A model generated the notes under the pieces. It saw nothing but the letters and a program-made list of their open reading frames with translations. It had not been told where the DNA came from and ran no database searches. This document shows positions 53,734 through 62,378 of a stretch of 62,786 bases of DNA, in pieces (position 1 is the first letter of the stretch; the number at the start of each line of letters is the position of its first letter). The DNA lies in assembly GCA_015062585.1 (NCBI GenBank), contig SUUJ01000009.1:1-62786 (forward strand). Direction: 5' to 3'. Made by a program: the position numbers and the translations under genes. This DNA comes from Alphaproteobacteria bacterium (GTDB taxonomy: Bacteria; Pseudomonadota; Alphaproteobacteria; RF32; CAG-239).

Positions 53734-53955
53734 ATGAGTAATTGGATGCGTACTACTGCTTTGGTATTGACTATTATCGGAGGCATCAACTGGGGCTTGG
53801 TCGGATTATTCAGCTTTGATTTAGTGGCATTCATCTTTGGTCCGATGTCGATTTTAAGCCGAATTGTCTACACCTTGGTTGCTCTATCTGCCATCACTTT
53901 GGCTTTTGCCCCAAGCTGTTCATTAAAAGAATCTGTTCAACATAAAATGAACTAA
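53734..53955 (+). CDS. DUF378 (YuzA-like) membrane protein
   Basis: 73 residues, two membrane helices (about 8-32 and 42-60) with the DUF378 core ALVLTIIGGINWGLVGLFSFDLVAFIFG. SD AGGAG lies 8 nt before ATG. Family of unknown function, often stress- or envelope-related. Confidence 0.88.
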   Translation: MSNWMRTTALVLTIIGGINWGLVGLFSFDLVAFIFGPMSILSRIVYTLVALSAITLAFAPSCSLKESVQHKMN

Positions 53956-53965
53956 TTTTACCAAA

Positions 53966-53999
53966 GAAACGGCGGATGATTATTCCGCCGTTTTTTTAT
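53966..53999. terminator. Terminator (DUF378 gene / recX)
   Basis: Nine-bp stem AACGGCGGA/TCCGCCGTT followed by a T-run on the plus strand; the minus-strand tail is weaker. It touches the end of recX. Confidence 0.88.
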
Positions 54000-54544
54000 T
54001 CTTCTTCATCAAATTCTAAGACCTTAAGCACCACATCATAATCAAATCCGGCTCTGATTAAAACGCCCATATCTTTATTTCTGCGCTCTTTTCTTAAATT
54101 CTTATCCATACAATATGGTCCGATTTTTTTCTTCTTGGCCAAATTCAGTGCCGATTCGAAATCATCATATTCCTGCTCATTCAATAACTTATTTGCTAAA
54201 TCTTCATCTATTCCTTTTTCTTTTAGCTTATTCAAAATATATCTCGGTGATTTTCCTTGCGCCAAATATCCTCTAATTCTGATTTCGGCAAAACGCTCAT
54301 CATTAACATATCCCAGCCTTACAAAATCTTTTACCAAATCATCCAACCATCGATAAGCTTCTTTTTTATCAAATTCTTTATTCCAATACGCATAATCATC
54401 AATTCGGCGTTTTAATACACTACGCAAATTATATTCCGAAGTTTCAAAACGCTTCAAATAGTACAGCGCAATATTTTTTAATCTTTGCGGAGTTATTTTT
54501 TTTAAGATTTTTTTATTATATTCTTTTTTTACCTCTAACAACAC
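53996..54544 (-). CDS. recX: Regulatory protein RecX
   Basis: 182-residue RecA modulator with three helical repeats: ALYYLKRFETSEYNLRSVLKRRI, WLDDLVKDFVRLGYVNDERFAEIRIRGYLAQGKSPRYILNKLKEKGI, DEDLANKLLN. The start is GTG (GTG TTG TTA); no better start is in frame. It is divergent from hslO. recA itself is not in the window. Confidence 0.9.
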   Translation of the reverse strand: MLLEVKKEYNKKILKKITPQRLKNIALYYLKRFETSEYNLRSVLKRRIDDYAYWNKEFDKKEAYRWLDDLVKDFVRLGYVNDERFAEIRIRGYLAQGKSPRYILNKLKEKGIDEDLANKLLNEQEYDDFESALNLAKKKKIGPYCMDKNLRKERRNKDMGVLIRAGFDYDVVLKVLEFDEEE

Positions 54545-54614
54545 TTGAAAAATCTCACAATATAGATTATAGAATTAGAAAAAATTTGTTTTACTATACT
54601 AAGGATTTTTAATA

Positions 54615-55532
54615 ATGCCTAATAAAAATTTTGATAATTGTGTATCTTTCTTCATTGATAATGGTGCTTATCAGGGGCGTTTTATTCGCTTAAACGAAGT
54701 TTTAGATACCATAATCAACAAACACTCATATCCTTTGCCGGTTTCTGCTGTTGTGGCCGAAACTACAGTTTTAGCCGCCATGCTTGCCTCAACCTTGAAA
54801 TATGACGGTTTATTTACACTTCAAACTCAAAGTAACGGCCCTGTTCCGATGGTTGTTATTGATGTAACATCTGACGGTAAGATTCGTTCTTGCGCCCGTT
54901 TTGATGAAGAGCGTCTCAATGCCGGTCAAAAATTGCGCAAAACTTTAGGTCAAATCGAACCCACCCCTCACCTTTTAGGCGGCGGACATTTGGCCTTTAC
55001 CGTTGATCAAGGCAAAAACACCGAATTATACCAAGGTGTCGTTGACCTCCAAGGAAAAACCTTATCCGAATGCGCATTGCGTTACTTCAAGCAATCTGAA
55101 CAAATTGACACGGCCTTAAAATTATTTTTACACGCTCCTCAAGGCGAAAGTAAATCTTGGATTGCCGGTGGCATCATGTTACAAAAAATGCCAACCAAGG
55201 GCGGTAATGAGGTTGACCAAGAAACAGCTGAAGAAGCTTGGAACGAAGCCAAAATATTTATGGAAAGCCTATCCGAAGACGAAGTTTTTGATGCCAACCT
55301 CTCATCAGAAGATATTTTGCACCGCCTGTTCCATGGTAATAATTTGAACATTCAGCAATCAAAAAATTATCAATTTTCTTGTCGTTGCTCTCGTGAAAAA
55401 TTGCTCCAAACTTTAAGCACTTTTTCCAATGAAGATATCAACGGAATGGTCGAAGACGGAAAAATCAGTGCAACTTGTCATTTTTGCTCCGAACAATATT
55501 GCTTTGACAAAAGCGAAATTATAAAACAATAA
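54615..55532 (+). CDS. hslO: Hsp33 redox-regulated chaperone
   Basis: 305-residue cytoplasmic chaperone activated by oxidation. The C-terminal zinc motif C-x-C ... C-x2-C is present as SCRCSREK and CHFCSEQYC (about 265-295). The N-terminal domain shows HSYPLPVSAVVAETTVLAAMLASTLKYDGLFTLQTQSNGPV. SD AAGGA lies 9 nt upstream. Confidence 0.96.
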   Translation: MPNKNFDNCVSFFIDNGAYQGRFIRLNEVLDTIINKHSYPLPVSAVVAETTVLAAMLASTLKYDGLFTLQTQSNGPVPMVVIDVTSDGKIRSCARFDEERLNAGQKLRKTLGQIEPTPHLLGGGHLAFTVDQGKNTELYQGVVDLQGKTLSECALRYFKQSEQIDTALKLFLHAPQGESKSWIAGGIMLQKMPTKGGNEVDQETAEEAWNEAKIFMESLSEDEVFDANLSSEDILHRLFHGNNLNIQQSKNYQFSCRCSREKLLQTLSTFSNEDINGMVEDGKISATCHFCSEQYCFDKSEIIKQ

Positions 55533-55621
55533 GTTAACCTGTTTTTAATTTATTTATATAATAATAAACACAGCTATAAACATTTATGGCTGTGTTTTTA
55601 TTTGATATAAGGCAAACGACT

Positions 55622-56239
55622 ATGACTTCTGCAAAAAAAATTTTATCAATTTTAGGTGTAACCCTATCCTTAACAGCTTGCGGTACACTTTTTGGATCAT
55701 CTAACGACGATTCTCAATACAACGAACCTCGTTTCACAGATAAAACTCCGATTGAGTTAAAGGTAAACAAAGTCGATGTAATCTCTGAGTTTACTCCTAG
55801 TTTTACCCGACCCAATGTCGAGCATTTGTTCCCGGTATCTATTGAAAAAGTAGCTAAATTATGGGGACAAGATCGTCTTACAGCCGCAGATTTTGCTTCT
55901 AATAAAATCGCCGAAGTAATTATTAAAGATGCTTCTGTTACCGAAGAAATAGTTGAAGGTGAACAAATTTTTGAGCAAGATAAAGTAAAATATTCTGCTC
56001 GCTTGGTCGTTTCGGTAAAAATTTCCGATCCTGAAACATTAGCTCAAGCATCAACCGATGTAGAAGCTTGGAGAAGTTTGACCATTCCTGCCAGCACAGA
56101 CATTGCTCAAAAAGAAAAATATTGGCATTCAATGGTCGAAAAATTATTTGCAGATTTCGATGAAAGAATGACAAACGAAATAAATCAAAACTTAAATGTT
56201 TTCATAAAGAATAAAGAAATCGTACCGGCTTATTACTAA
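55622..56239 (+). CDS. Lipoprotein of unknown function
   Basis: 205 residues; lipobox LSLTAC near residue 18. The mature part is soluble, with KTPIELKVNKVDVISEFTPSFTRPNVEHLFPVSIEKVAKLWGQDRL, resembling a conserved alphaproteobacterial lipoprotein of unknown role. The ATG used has AAGGC upstream and a proper signal; an in-frame ATG 12 codons earlier does not. The stop shares 4 nt (CTAA) with apaG. Confidence 0.8.
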   Translation: MTSAKKILSILGVTLSLTACGTLFGSSNDDSQYNEPRFTDKTPIELKVNKVDVISEFTPSFTRPNVEHLFPVSIEKVAKLWGQDRLTAADFASNKIAEVIIKDASVTEEIVEGEQIFEQDKVKYSARLVVSVKISDPETLAQASTDVEAWRSLTIPASTDIAQKEKYWHSMVEKLFADFDERMTNEINQNLNVFIKNKEIVPAYY

Positions 56240-56649
56240 TTTAAGATTCGATTCTTTGAACCGTTGCGTGCCGACAGACTAAATGTCGGCACTTTTACAT
56301 TGCTCTCGATTCCTTCAGACTTAACCTTGCACGAACCGTAAAATACAGCATTTTGGGCTTGAAGCGGAGCATAAGAAGTGTATTCAAAATATTCGCCGGG
56401 TTCCAAAACAGGCAACTCCCCCTTAAAACCCATAGAAGAGTCATTAAAGCGATTCCCTTTATCATCGGTAATATTCCAATCCTTACCGACCAGTTGAATT
56501 TTTTTCGGCGTATTGTTTTCAATGCAAAGATAATAGCCCCACATATAGCGATTTTCGGCCTCTTCATCGACCAAAACAGGACCAGCGGAAACCACGATTC
56601 CCCCTGTTTGCAAACTAACCAAATCGTCTGCTATACTCACTATATTCAA
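56236..56649 (-). CDS. apaG: ApaG domain protein
   Basis: 137-residue FN3-like domain protein: YMWGYYLCIENNTPKKIQLVGKDWNITDDKGN, LPVLEPGEYFEYTSYAPLQ and the end VPTFSLS fit ApaG, long linked to Co2+/Mg2+ tolerance in enterobacteria though its biochemical role is unclear. Overlaps the lipoprotein gene by 4 nt at the 3' end. Confidence 0.92.
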   Translation of the reverse strand: MNIVSIADDLVSLQTGGIVVSAGPVLVDEEAENRYMWGYYLCIENNTPKKIQLVGKDWNITDDKGNRFNDSSMGFKGELPVLEPGEYFEYTSYAPLQAQNAVFYGSCKVKSEGIESNVKVPTFSLSARNGSKNRILN

Positions 56650-56770
56650 CTCCCCAAATCGAATATTTTATTAACCATTTGTTAAGCATATCCTATCCGC
56701 AGAGTTTCATAAAACAAGAGTACATAGTTTTTATCACCAAACTTATACACAGGATTCTTTTTTTCACACA

Positions 56771-56811
56771 TAAAAAAAGGTTCTAACCTTTTGGCTTAGA
56801 ACCCTTTTTAT
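56771..56811 (-). terminator. Intrinsic terminator after carD
   Basis: On the minus strand GGTTCTAA pairs with TTAGAACC, with an A-run before and a long T-run after. It separates carD from apaG. Confidence 0.85.
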
Positions 56812-56830
56812 TCTGATATCAACTAAAAAA

Positions 56831-57337
56831 TTATTTAGTTAATATATCTAATATTTTTTGAGTAGCATCAGCTGTAGAAATATTTTCGAACACGGCATAT
56901 TCATTAGACAATCTGTCCAAAGCTTGTTCATATATTTGTCTTTCGCTATATGACTGCTCAGCCAAATTTTCATTACGATGTAAATCGCGAATGACTTCGG
57001 CAATAGCCACCGGATTTCCGGAATTTATTTTATTTTCATATTCCTGAGCGCGTCTTGACCACATAACCTTTTTAACTTTTGCTTTTCCTTTTAATGTGGT
57101 AAAAGCATCGTTAATGGTGTCAGCACTAGAAATTTTACGTAATCCGGCAGTTTCGGCCTTTGCCATCGGAATGCGCAAAGTCATCTTATCCTTGTCAAAA
57201 TTAACAACAATAAGATCCAGCTCAGTTCCGGCGATTGTTTGTTTGGTAACATCAGAAACTTTACCAACTCCATGAGCCGGATAAACAACATATTCACCGG
57301 TTGCATATGGATTATGTACAGTTATTTTCTTATTCAT
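56831..57337 (-). CDS. carD: CarD/CdnL-type transcriptional regulator
   Basis: 168-residue RNA-polymerase-binding regulator that stabilises open promoter complexes, mainly of rRNA genes. N-terminal CarD/TRCF RID domain (EYVVYPAHGVGKVSDV, IVVNFDKDKMTLRIPMAKAETAGLRKI) and a helical C-terminal DNA-binding region with MWSRRAQEYENKINSGNPVAIAEVIRDLHRNE. Single-gene unit. Confidence 0.94.
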   Translation of the reverse strand: MNKKITVHNPYATGEYVVYPAHGVGKVSDVTKQTIAGTELDLIVVNFDKDKMTLRIPMAKAETAGLRKISSADTINDAFTTLKGKAKVKKVMWSRRAQEYENKINSGNPVAIAEVIRDLHRNENLAEQSYSERQIYEQALDRLSNEYAVFENISTADATQKILDILTK

Positions 57338-57524
57338 ATTTACCTGCCTATTATTTTATTATTCTGGTTGTAATTTTCCATTGCGAATGCTAACATACCA
57401 TAAAATTAGGTTTAAATCTAGTACCAAAAAGCACTTTTTTTAAAAAAATATGCTTAAATATATAAAAAAATAAAAATTTTTATTATTTAATATCGGTAAG
57501 CTTACAATGAAAAAGAGAGAAATT

Positions 57525-59255
57525 ATGATTAGAATCAACAAATTAGTTATACTTAGTCTGCTTCTTTTTATTACACCTGCTTTTGCATCGGTAATCCCCG
57601 AATATGCAAGTAACACCTATACCAAAAGGTCTCCCAACCGCTCAGAAAAAAAATGTATGGATGAAGGATTCACAATAACTTATGAAAACTGTTCTCAAAT
57701 GACTGCGCCTACCGATCCTTGCCCTTATCATCAAGATTATTACAAATCTTGCTCCCAAGAACAATGGTGTAAAAATCACAATTTTACTCTAAAACCTGAA
57801 GACTGTAAGTTACCGTCATTTCCTATCAAAGCTTGTGACAATGGCGCTAAAATGTATCGTGCTTGCCAAGAAGATATTAAAAGAGCCTGCACGGACATGA
57901 AATATGAACACCAATCATCATGTCAACTAACACCGGAAAGATGCCCATACAGCCAAGAATATGGAGCCTGTTGTACTCCTTGTGAGGGATTCGCTCATGA
58001 TATCAACAATATTCCTGACGGCTATGTAGCTGATGGTCCGACCTGTATAAACTGCGACAATGTAACCAAGACCAATGTTATCGAAAACCCTTGTGAAGGA
58101 TACATTCATTGTGATTTTGGCCCCGAGTTAAATAATACTCCATCTTGTAAACAAGGCCAAAAAATGCTTTATAAAACTTGCAAAACAGCTGAAATTTATT
58201 GTCAAGAAAAGGGGTACACTCAAAGCACTTGTTCATCAACAGAAGATGTTGAAGCTTGCCCTGAATTTACAGATTTAGTTAAATGTAACCTCAATTGTTT
58301 CAAATTAGTAAAAGAGCAAAATCCTACAGCTGATATCATCAACGAAAACATTACCGATCCCGTTTTAGATATCAGTAAAGATGTTCTCATGTCGATGTAT
58401 GGTAAAATGTCAGAATCTTGTGTATCTGATTTCCGCCCTGAAATAACCTTGAATCTTAATGTAAAAAACATGAAGATGTATGAGAATATCTTAAACCGCA
58501 AAATCAGTAACATGATTATCAATCTTAACTTTATTGATCCTATAGAGTTAACTGCAAACGGTGAATTTAATAATGTTCGTATAAAAATAAACGGCGAACC
58601 GGGTGAATGCGCATTAAAAGGACGCAAAATAAATGTAACCGGAACATTCAATGTCTCCGGAGCTACAAATATTTGTGCTGACATAAATATTGAAAACGAC
58701 GGCAAATTTATTACCTCCGGAAATGTACAAGGTAATATTGATTTAGGCAAAAATGCCTCTCTCGGAATAAAAGGAAATCTTTTCGGATATCTGAAATCAG
58801 GAACTTATAGCGAAGCTTTGATAAAAGGTATTGTAAAATATAAAGACAATGCCAACGATTCTTTTGACAATGCCGGCATTCTGTTAGGCTGTGGTTCAAA
58901 AACCAAAATATCCGGAGGTATTGTTGCCGAAACGGCAAATGTAGTCTTAAAACAACGAGCACAGCTTGATACACCGTATATCAAAATGATATCAACATCA
59001 GATAACCCGGATTTACCAAATACTTTAAGCAGTATTCACATCCATAAAGGCGGTAAAGTGGTCAGCGTTTACGACAGCAGCGAATATTCTTTGGCATCAA
59101 ACAACGACAATATAAACTGCGATGACAACTATATCTTGCACTTAGGTTCGGCCGTAAATAAAGAGGCTCAAGCTATCAATCTTGAACCCTCACAATTGTT
59201 GGAAGACAAATGGAAGTGCCGCACCCTGGATCGTAAACTGTTAGATTGCAACTAA
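57525..59255 (+). CDS. Exported cysteine-rich repeat protein with beta-helix-like C-terminal half
   Basis: 576 residues; signal to about residue 21 (TPAFAS). Residues 35-270 carry at least four Cys-rich modules of 35-45 residues with a shared order C-x-x-x-G/N-F/Y...C...C-P-Y...Y-x-x-C (CMDEGF..CPYHQDYYKSC; WCKNHNF..CDNGAKMYRAC; ACTDMKY..CPYSQEYGAC; YCQEKGY..CPEFTDLVKC). From about 300 on, short strands (ELTANGEFNNVRIKINGEP, INVTGTFNVSGATNICADI) suggest a beta-helix. Probably a surface or periplasmic protein. Start ATG at 57525 has GAGAG upstream; an ATG 6 codons earlier is possible. Confidence 0.75.
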   Translation: MIRINKLVILSLLLFITPAFASVIPEYASNTYTKRSPNRSEKKCMDEGFTITYENCSQMTAPTDPCPYHQDYYKSCSQEQWCKNHNFTLKPEDCKLPSFPIKACDNGAKMYRACQEDIKRACTDMKYEHQSSCQLTPERCPYSQEYGACCTPCEGFAHDINNIPDGYVADGPTCINCDNVTKTNVIENPCEGYIHCDFGPELNNTPSCKQGQKMLYKTCKTAEIYCQEKGYTQSTCSSTEDVEACPEFTDLVKCNLNCFKLVKEQNPTADIINENITDPVLDISKDVLMSMYGKMSESCVSDFRPEITLNLNVKNMKMYENILNRKISNMIINLNFIDPIELTANGEFNNVRIKINGEPGECALKGRKINVTGTFNVSGATNICADINIENDGKFITSGNVQGNIDLGKNASLGIKGNLFGYLKSGTYSEALIKGIVKYKDNANDSFDNAGILLGCGSKTKISGGIVAETANVVLKQRAQLDTPYIKMISTSDNPDLPNTLSSIHIHKGGKVVSVYDSSEYSLASNNDNINCDDNYILHLGSAVNKEAQAINLEPSQLLEDKWKCRTLDRKLLDCN

Positions 59256-59665
59256 TTGTTTACATTGGGTGAATATATAGTCTCAGGCTGTGCGGGATTT
59301 TCCATAGCCTTAAAATCAGCTTTTGGATACGATTGAATATCATACACTCTGTCGTTTGCTTCTAATAATGTATTTTCAAAATCATTTCCAAGATTTTGTG
59401 TACTGCTGGTCGTAGCAGTATTATTCGTATGCGTCAAATTTGTATTAGGAGGATATACATCACCAAAAACCTCAACCGGTTTATCCTGATTGGGAATCGG
59501 ATCACCTAATGGATTCGGTGCATCTTTCGGTTGCTCTACAATAAAAACATTTTGCCCGTTATCTTTAGTAGCAGCCGAACCGTAAACAATAGTATCATTG
59601 TCTTCGGCAAACGCCTTACAAGACAACAATACTATCATCAATATTGCAAAAGGCTTTATCTTCAT
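59252..59665 (-). CDS. Small exported protein of unknown function
   Basis: 137 residues, signal peptide to about 20 (CKAFAE), then a low-complexity mature part rich in Asn, Pro, Thr and Asp (DAPNPLGDPIPNQDKPVEVFGD, TNLTHTNNTATTSSTQN). No family. It converges on the Cys-rich protein gene with a 4-nt (CTAA) overlap, so the two 3' ends overlap. Confidence 0.68.
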   Translation of the reverse strand: MKIKPFAILMIVLLSCKAFAEDNDTIVYGSAATKDNGQNVFIVEQPKDAPNPLGDPIPNQDKPVEVFGDVYPPNTNLTHTNNTATTSSTQNLGNDFENTLLEANDRVYDIQSYPKADFKAMENPAQPETIYSPNVNN

Positions 59666-59798
59666 GATTCATCTCCTTTATTTATATAAGGATATAGCCT
59701 CAAATTTAAGCAAAACAACCACCAAAAATATAAAAAAATTAGTATATTTTTCACTATTTTTGTGCTATAATGTAGTAGTGTAGATAAGGAGAAATGCC

Positions 59799-59972
59799 AT
59801 GAACGGACTCGGTCCCATCAGCTCTTATGCAGTTGCAATGCAACAACTTCAATTGAGCCTTATAAAACAAAGCGCTGAAACGACTCAACAGGTTGCTGAA
59901 ATGTTGCTTGACGCATCTCGCATGGCTCCGACATCCGAAGATAAAGGCACACAAATTGATATCAATGTCTAA
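59799..59972 (+). CDS. YjfB-like putative motility protein (57 aa)
   Basis: Small ORF with the SD AAGGAG 7 nt before ATG and a TATAAT box at 59766-59771. The 57-residue product MNGLGPISSYAVAMQQLQLSLIKQSAETTQQVAEMLL... has the layout of the short YjfB-type putative motility family: an N-terminal alternation of Gln/Leu, a helix ending in V-A-E-M-L, and a short polar tail. Its stop overlaps the stop of the minus-strand gene by 4 nt. Role unknown; the flagellar context is only the family association. Confidence 0.65.
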   Translation: MNGLGPISSYAVAMQQLQLSLIKQSAETTQQVAEMLLDASRMAPTSEDKGTQIDINV

Positions 59973-60289
59973 AATATGCTAATCAAAGAAATAAAAGACA
60001 TAACAAGTAAAAATGACGCTATAAATTTTATCACATTAGAAACCATTTTAAGCAACATAGCCACCCAATCAAGACTGTTACCGCCTCTTTCATAAACGCG
60101 CGCAAATAACAGGACATAAACTATTGAGGCACTAACAATAGCTACATAAAATTCATTTCTAAAAAAAAGATTTCTAATACCTTCCGGCGCCAAATTAAAA
60201 TAGCACCAACCACCAGAAACTATACCCAACAAAACAAATGGAGAAAATATAACTCCGGAAGCAAATAAGGAAATAAGTCCCTTAAACAT
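59969..60289 (-). CDS. Small membrane protein
   Basis: 106 residues with three hydrophobic segments (about 8-30, 47-65, 82-104). Its ATG overlaps the stop of the 70-residue gene upstream (TAATG), so it is translationally coupled. No family recognised. Converges on the YjfB-like gene. Confidence 0.65.
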   Translation of the reverse strand: MFKGLISLFASGVIFSPFVLLGIVSGGWCYFNLAPEGIRNLFFRNEFYVAIVSASIVYVLLFARVYERGGNSLDWVAMLLKMVSNVIKFIASFLLVMSFISLISIF

Positions 60290-60501
60290 TAACTAACCCA
60301 AACTCTTCTTTTTAAATATCTTGTATCCGATTTAGAACGAATATTTTCCCAAACACAACGCGTAGAACCATTCAAAACAAGATTACCTGTGGCATCAATT
60401 TTATGGCTTAAGATAGATATTGCGGCAACACCTTTTGCCATAATTTTTCTATCTTTACCTCTACTCCAATCAAAAGCTGATTTTTCAATTAGTTGACGCA
60501 T
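60289..60501 (-). CDS. Small basic protein of unknown function
   Basis: 70 residues, strongly basic (LIEKSAFDWSRGKDRKIMAKGVAAISILSHKID; C-terminal KSDTRYLKRRVWVS). A perfect SD AGGAGG lies 7 nt before the ATG, the best in this region, so it is probably translated. It is coupled to the next membrane protein gene. Function unknown. Confidence 0.6.
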   Translation of the reverse strand: MRQLIEKSAFDWSRGKDRKIMAKGVAAISILSHKIDATGNLVLNGSTRCVWENIRSKSDTRYLKRRVWVS

Positions 60502-60580
60502 GAGATACCTCCTAACAAGATATATAAAAGCTAATACAATTAACTGATAATAGAATAACTTTTAAACAGTTAACAAAATG

Positions 60581-61936
60581 TTAATCAGCGTTCAGATGTT
60601 CTATTGTATTCCACAACTTAGTTCCAAAATCTTGTACAGTCTGTTCATCATCGCCACAAACCCACACTCTGATTTTCGGTTCCGTACCGGACGGATGAAT
60701 CACCACACGCCCATGTCCGTTGATTTTAGAGCTTAAATCATCAACCAAATTTTTCAACTCCGGCTTAGAAGTAATAATTTTGACCATTTCGTTTGATTTA
60801 ACCTTAAAATTTTCAAAATACAAAAAATCGTCCTTAAACAACGGAAAAATTTCTGATGCTTTCTTATTCTTTTGCGCCAAACCTTGCAACACTTTTAAGA
60901 ATGTCATCATTGCATCACCCGATTTTGCATAATCAAGCAAAACAATATGTCCCGATTCTTCGCCACCTATAACTCCGCCATTTTCTTTCAAAGCCTTAAT
61001 AACCGGGCGTTCACCCACACCGGTTGAAATATATTGCAGTCCCAAATTTTGAGTAATATAGCGCTCCAATGCGGTATTCGAAAGTTTTGTAGAAGCAAAA
61101 GCCCTACCCTTGTTTTCACCGATTTCTTGCATATAAGTGGCTAAAAAGGCCATAAGTTGTTCGCTTTTAATCAGCTTGCCGTTATTATCGCCGACTTTTA
61201 TTCTATCTCCGTCACCATCAACAGCCACACCCAAATCAGCATTATTTTTCACAATAGCTTCCAACATTTTTTCCGGATGTTGCGAACCGCAATCACGATT
61301 TATGTTAACACCGTTTGGTTCAACTCCTACTTCAACCACTTCGGCACCCAAATTACGCAAAACCTCGGGCAAAATATCTGAAAATACGCCGTTTGCACAA
61401 TCAGCAACAATTTTCATTCCCTTTAGAGATGAAGTATTACCATACATATCATAAGCAATTTGTTTGTATTTTTCTTTAATTGAATAATCTTCAAATACTC
61501 TACCCAATTTATCTTTATCAAAAACAAAATTGTTTTGTTCAATCAGATTTTCTAATTGTGAAGTAACTTCATCAGCAAACTTATCGCCGTTACTGGCTAT
61601 CAATTTAATACCATTATCATGGTAGGGATTGTGCGAAGCGGTAATCATAACCGCCATATCGACATCAAGTTCAGAAACAAAGGTTGTAACAGCCGGCGTC
61701 GGAACAACACCAAATTTTACGACATCAACGCCTTGCGAAGTAAAACCGGCAATCAAAGAAGCCTCCAGCATATCACCGGAAATGCGTGTATCTTTGGCAA
61801 TGGCAACTTTTTTGTGATTTACACAAACTTGTTGCGCACAAGCAAAAGCCAATTTCATAGCAAAATCAGAAACCATGGGAAACTCATTAGCCACACCTCT
61901 GACACCGTCTGTTCCGAACCATTTATTACAAGCCAT
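60581..61936 (-). CDS. glmM: Phosphoglucosamine mutase
   Basis: Converts glucosamine-6-phosphate to glucosamine-1-phosphate for UDP-GlcNAc, peptidoglycan and LPS. 451 residues from MACNKWFGTDGVRGVANEFPM, with GAAAGG before it; in-frame ATGs upstream give an N-terminal extension without homology. Active-site Ser in VMITASHNPYHDNGIK (about 100), Mg2+ loop AVDGDGDRIKVGD, sugar-binding GGEESGHIVL, phosphate-binding RVVIHPSGTEPKIRVWV. NagB at the other end of the window consumes the same substrate in catabolism. Confidence 0.97.
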   Translation of the reverse strand: MACNKWFGTDGVRGVANEFPMVSDFAMKLAFACAQQVCVNHKKVAIAKDTRISGDMLEASLIAGFTSQGVDVVKFGVVPTPAVTTFVSELDVDMAVMITASHNPYHDNGIKLIASNGDKFADEVTSQLENLIEQNNFVFDKDKLGRVFEDYSIKEKYKQIAYDMYGNTSSLKGMKIVADCANGVFSDILPEVLRNLGAEVVEVGVEPNGVNINRDCGSQHPEKMLEAIVKNNADLGVAVDGDGDRIKVGDNNGKLIKSEQLMAFLATYMQEIGENKGRAFASTKLSNTALERYITQNLGLQYISTGVGERPVIKALKENGGVIGGEESGHIVLLDYAKSGDAMMTFLKVLQGLAQKNKKASEIFPLFKDDFLYFENFKVKSNEMVKIITSKPELKNLVDDLSSKINGHGRVVIHPSGTEPKIRVWVCGDDEQTVQDFGTKLWNTIEHLNAD

Positions 61937-62052
61937 AGTAAAACCTTTCAAAATTTTAACAAAACCGATAATAATTTTAGCCATAATGGTAATAATAACC
62001 AAGCGAAATTTTGTTTTTTCCCCATAGTGATAAAAAAATGAATATTTTTGTA

Positions 62053-62081
62053 TTGACAATAAAACAACTTATATGTATAAA
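62053..62081 (+). promoter_or_regulatory. Promoter of tRNA-Thr
   Basis: Perfect TTGACA, a 17-nt spacer, and TATAAA, 15 nt before the first base of the tRNA: a strong sigma-70-type promoter. Confidence 0.8.
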
Positions 62082-62095
62082 CACCTCAAGATTAC

Positions 62096-62171
62096 GCCGA
62101 CATAGCTCAGTTGGTAGAGCTACTGATTTGTAATCAGTGGGTCGGGAGTTCGAGTCTCTCTGTCGGCACCA
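62096..62171 (+). tRNA. tRNA-Thr (UGU)
   Basis: 76-nt cloverleaf with encoded CCA. Acceptor GCCGACA pairs with TGTCGGC; anticodon loop TT-TGT-AA on stem ACTGA/TCAGT; T-arm GGGAGTTCGAGTCTCTC. The 3' end runs directly into the terminator-like hairpin and the repeat array. Confidence 0.96.
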
Positions 62172-62177
62172 TTAAAA

Positions 62178-62202
62178 AATCCCCCTTTCATGGGGGATTT
62201 TT
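62178..62202 (+). terminator. Hairpin terminator of tRNA-Thr, first unit of the repeat array
   Basis: AATCCCCC/GGGGGATT stem with TTTCA loop, A-run before and T-run after. The same hairpin opens each of the next repeat units. Confidence 0.8.
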
Positions 62203-62377
62203 TAATGGTTATCGCCAGAGGCCTCGAACTCACGAAGGAAGGGAGTTTGACAAGAAGGAGCAGGCGAGACGGAAGTATCGCCGCACTTGCGACGACGAAG
62301 CGGCCGAGCATTTTATATGCGAGGTCAGTCTCTCTGACAGCCCTCATGGGCTGTTCTTTATGCAAATTTCATTCCCT
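62181..62377 (+). repeat. Tandem repeat unit 1 (about 198 bp)
   Basis: Begins with the CCCCC-TTTCA-GGGGG hairpin and continues with a G+C-richer stretch: AGGCCTCGAACTCACG, GGCGAGACGG...TCGCC, GCCGC...GCGGC, GTCAG-TCTCT-CTGAC and ACAGCCC-TCAT-GGGCTGT, each able to form a stem. It ends TTTATGCAAATTTCATTCCCT. No credible ORF. Confidence 0.92.
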
Positions 62378-62378
62378 C

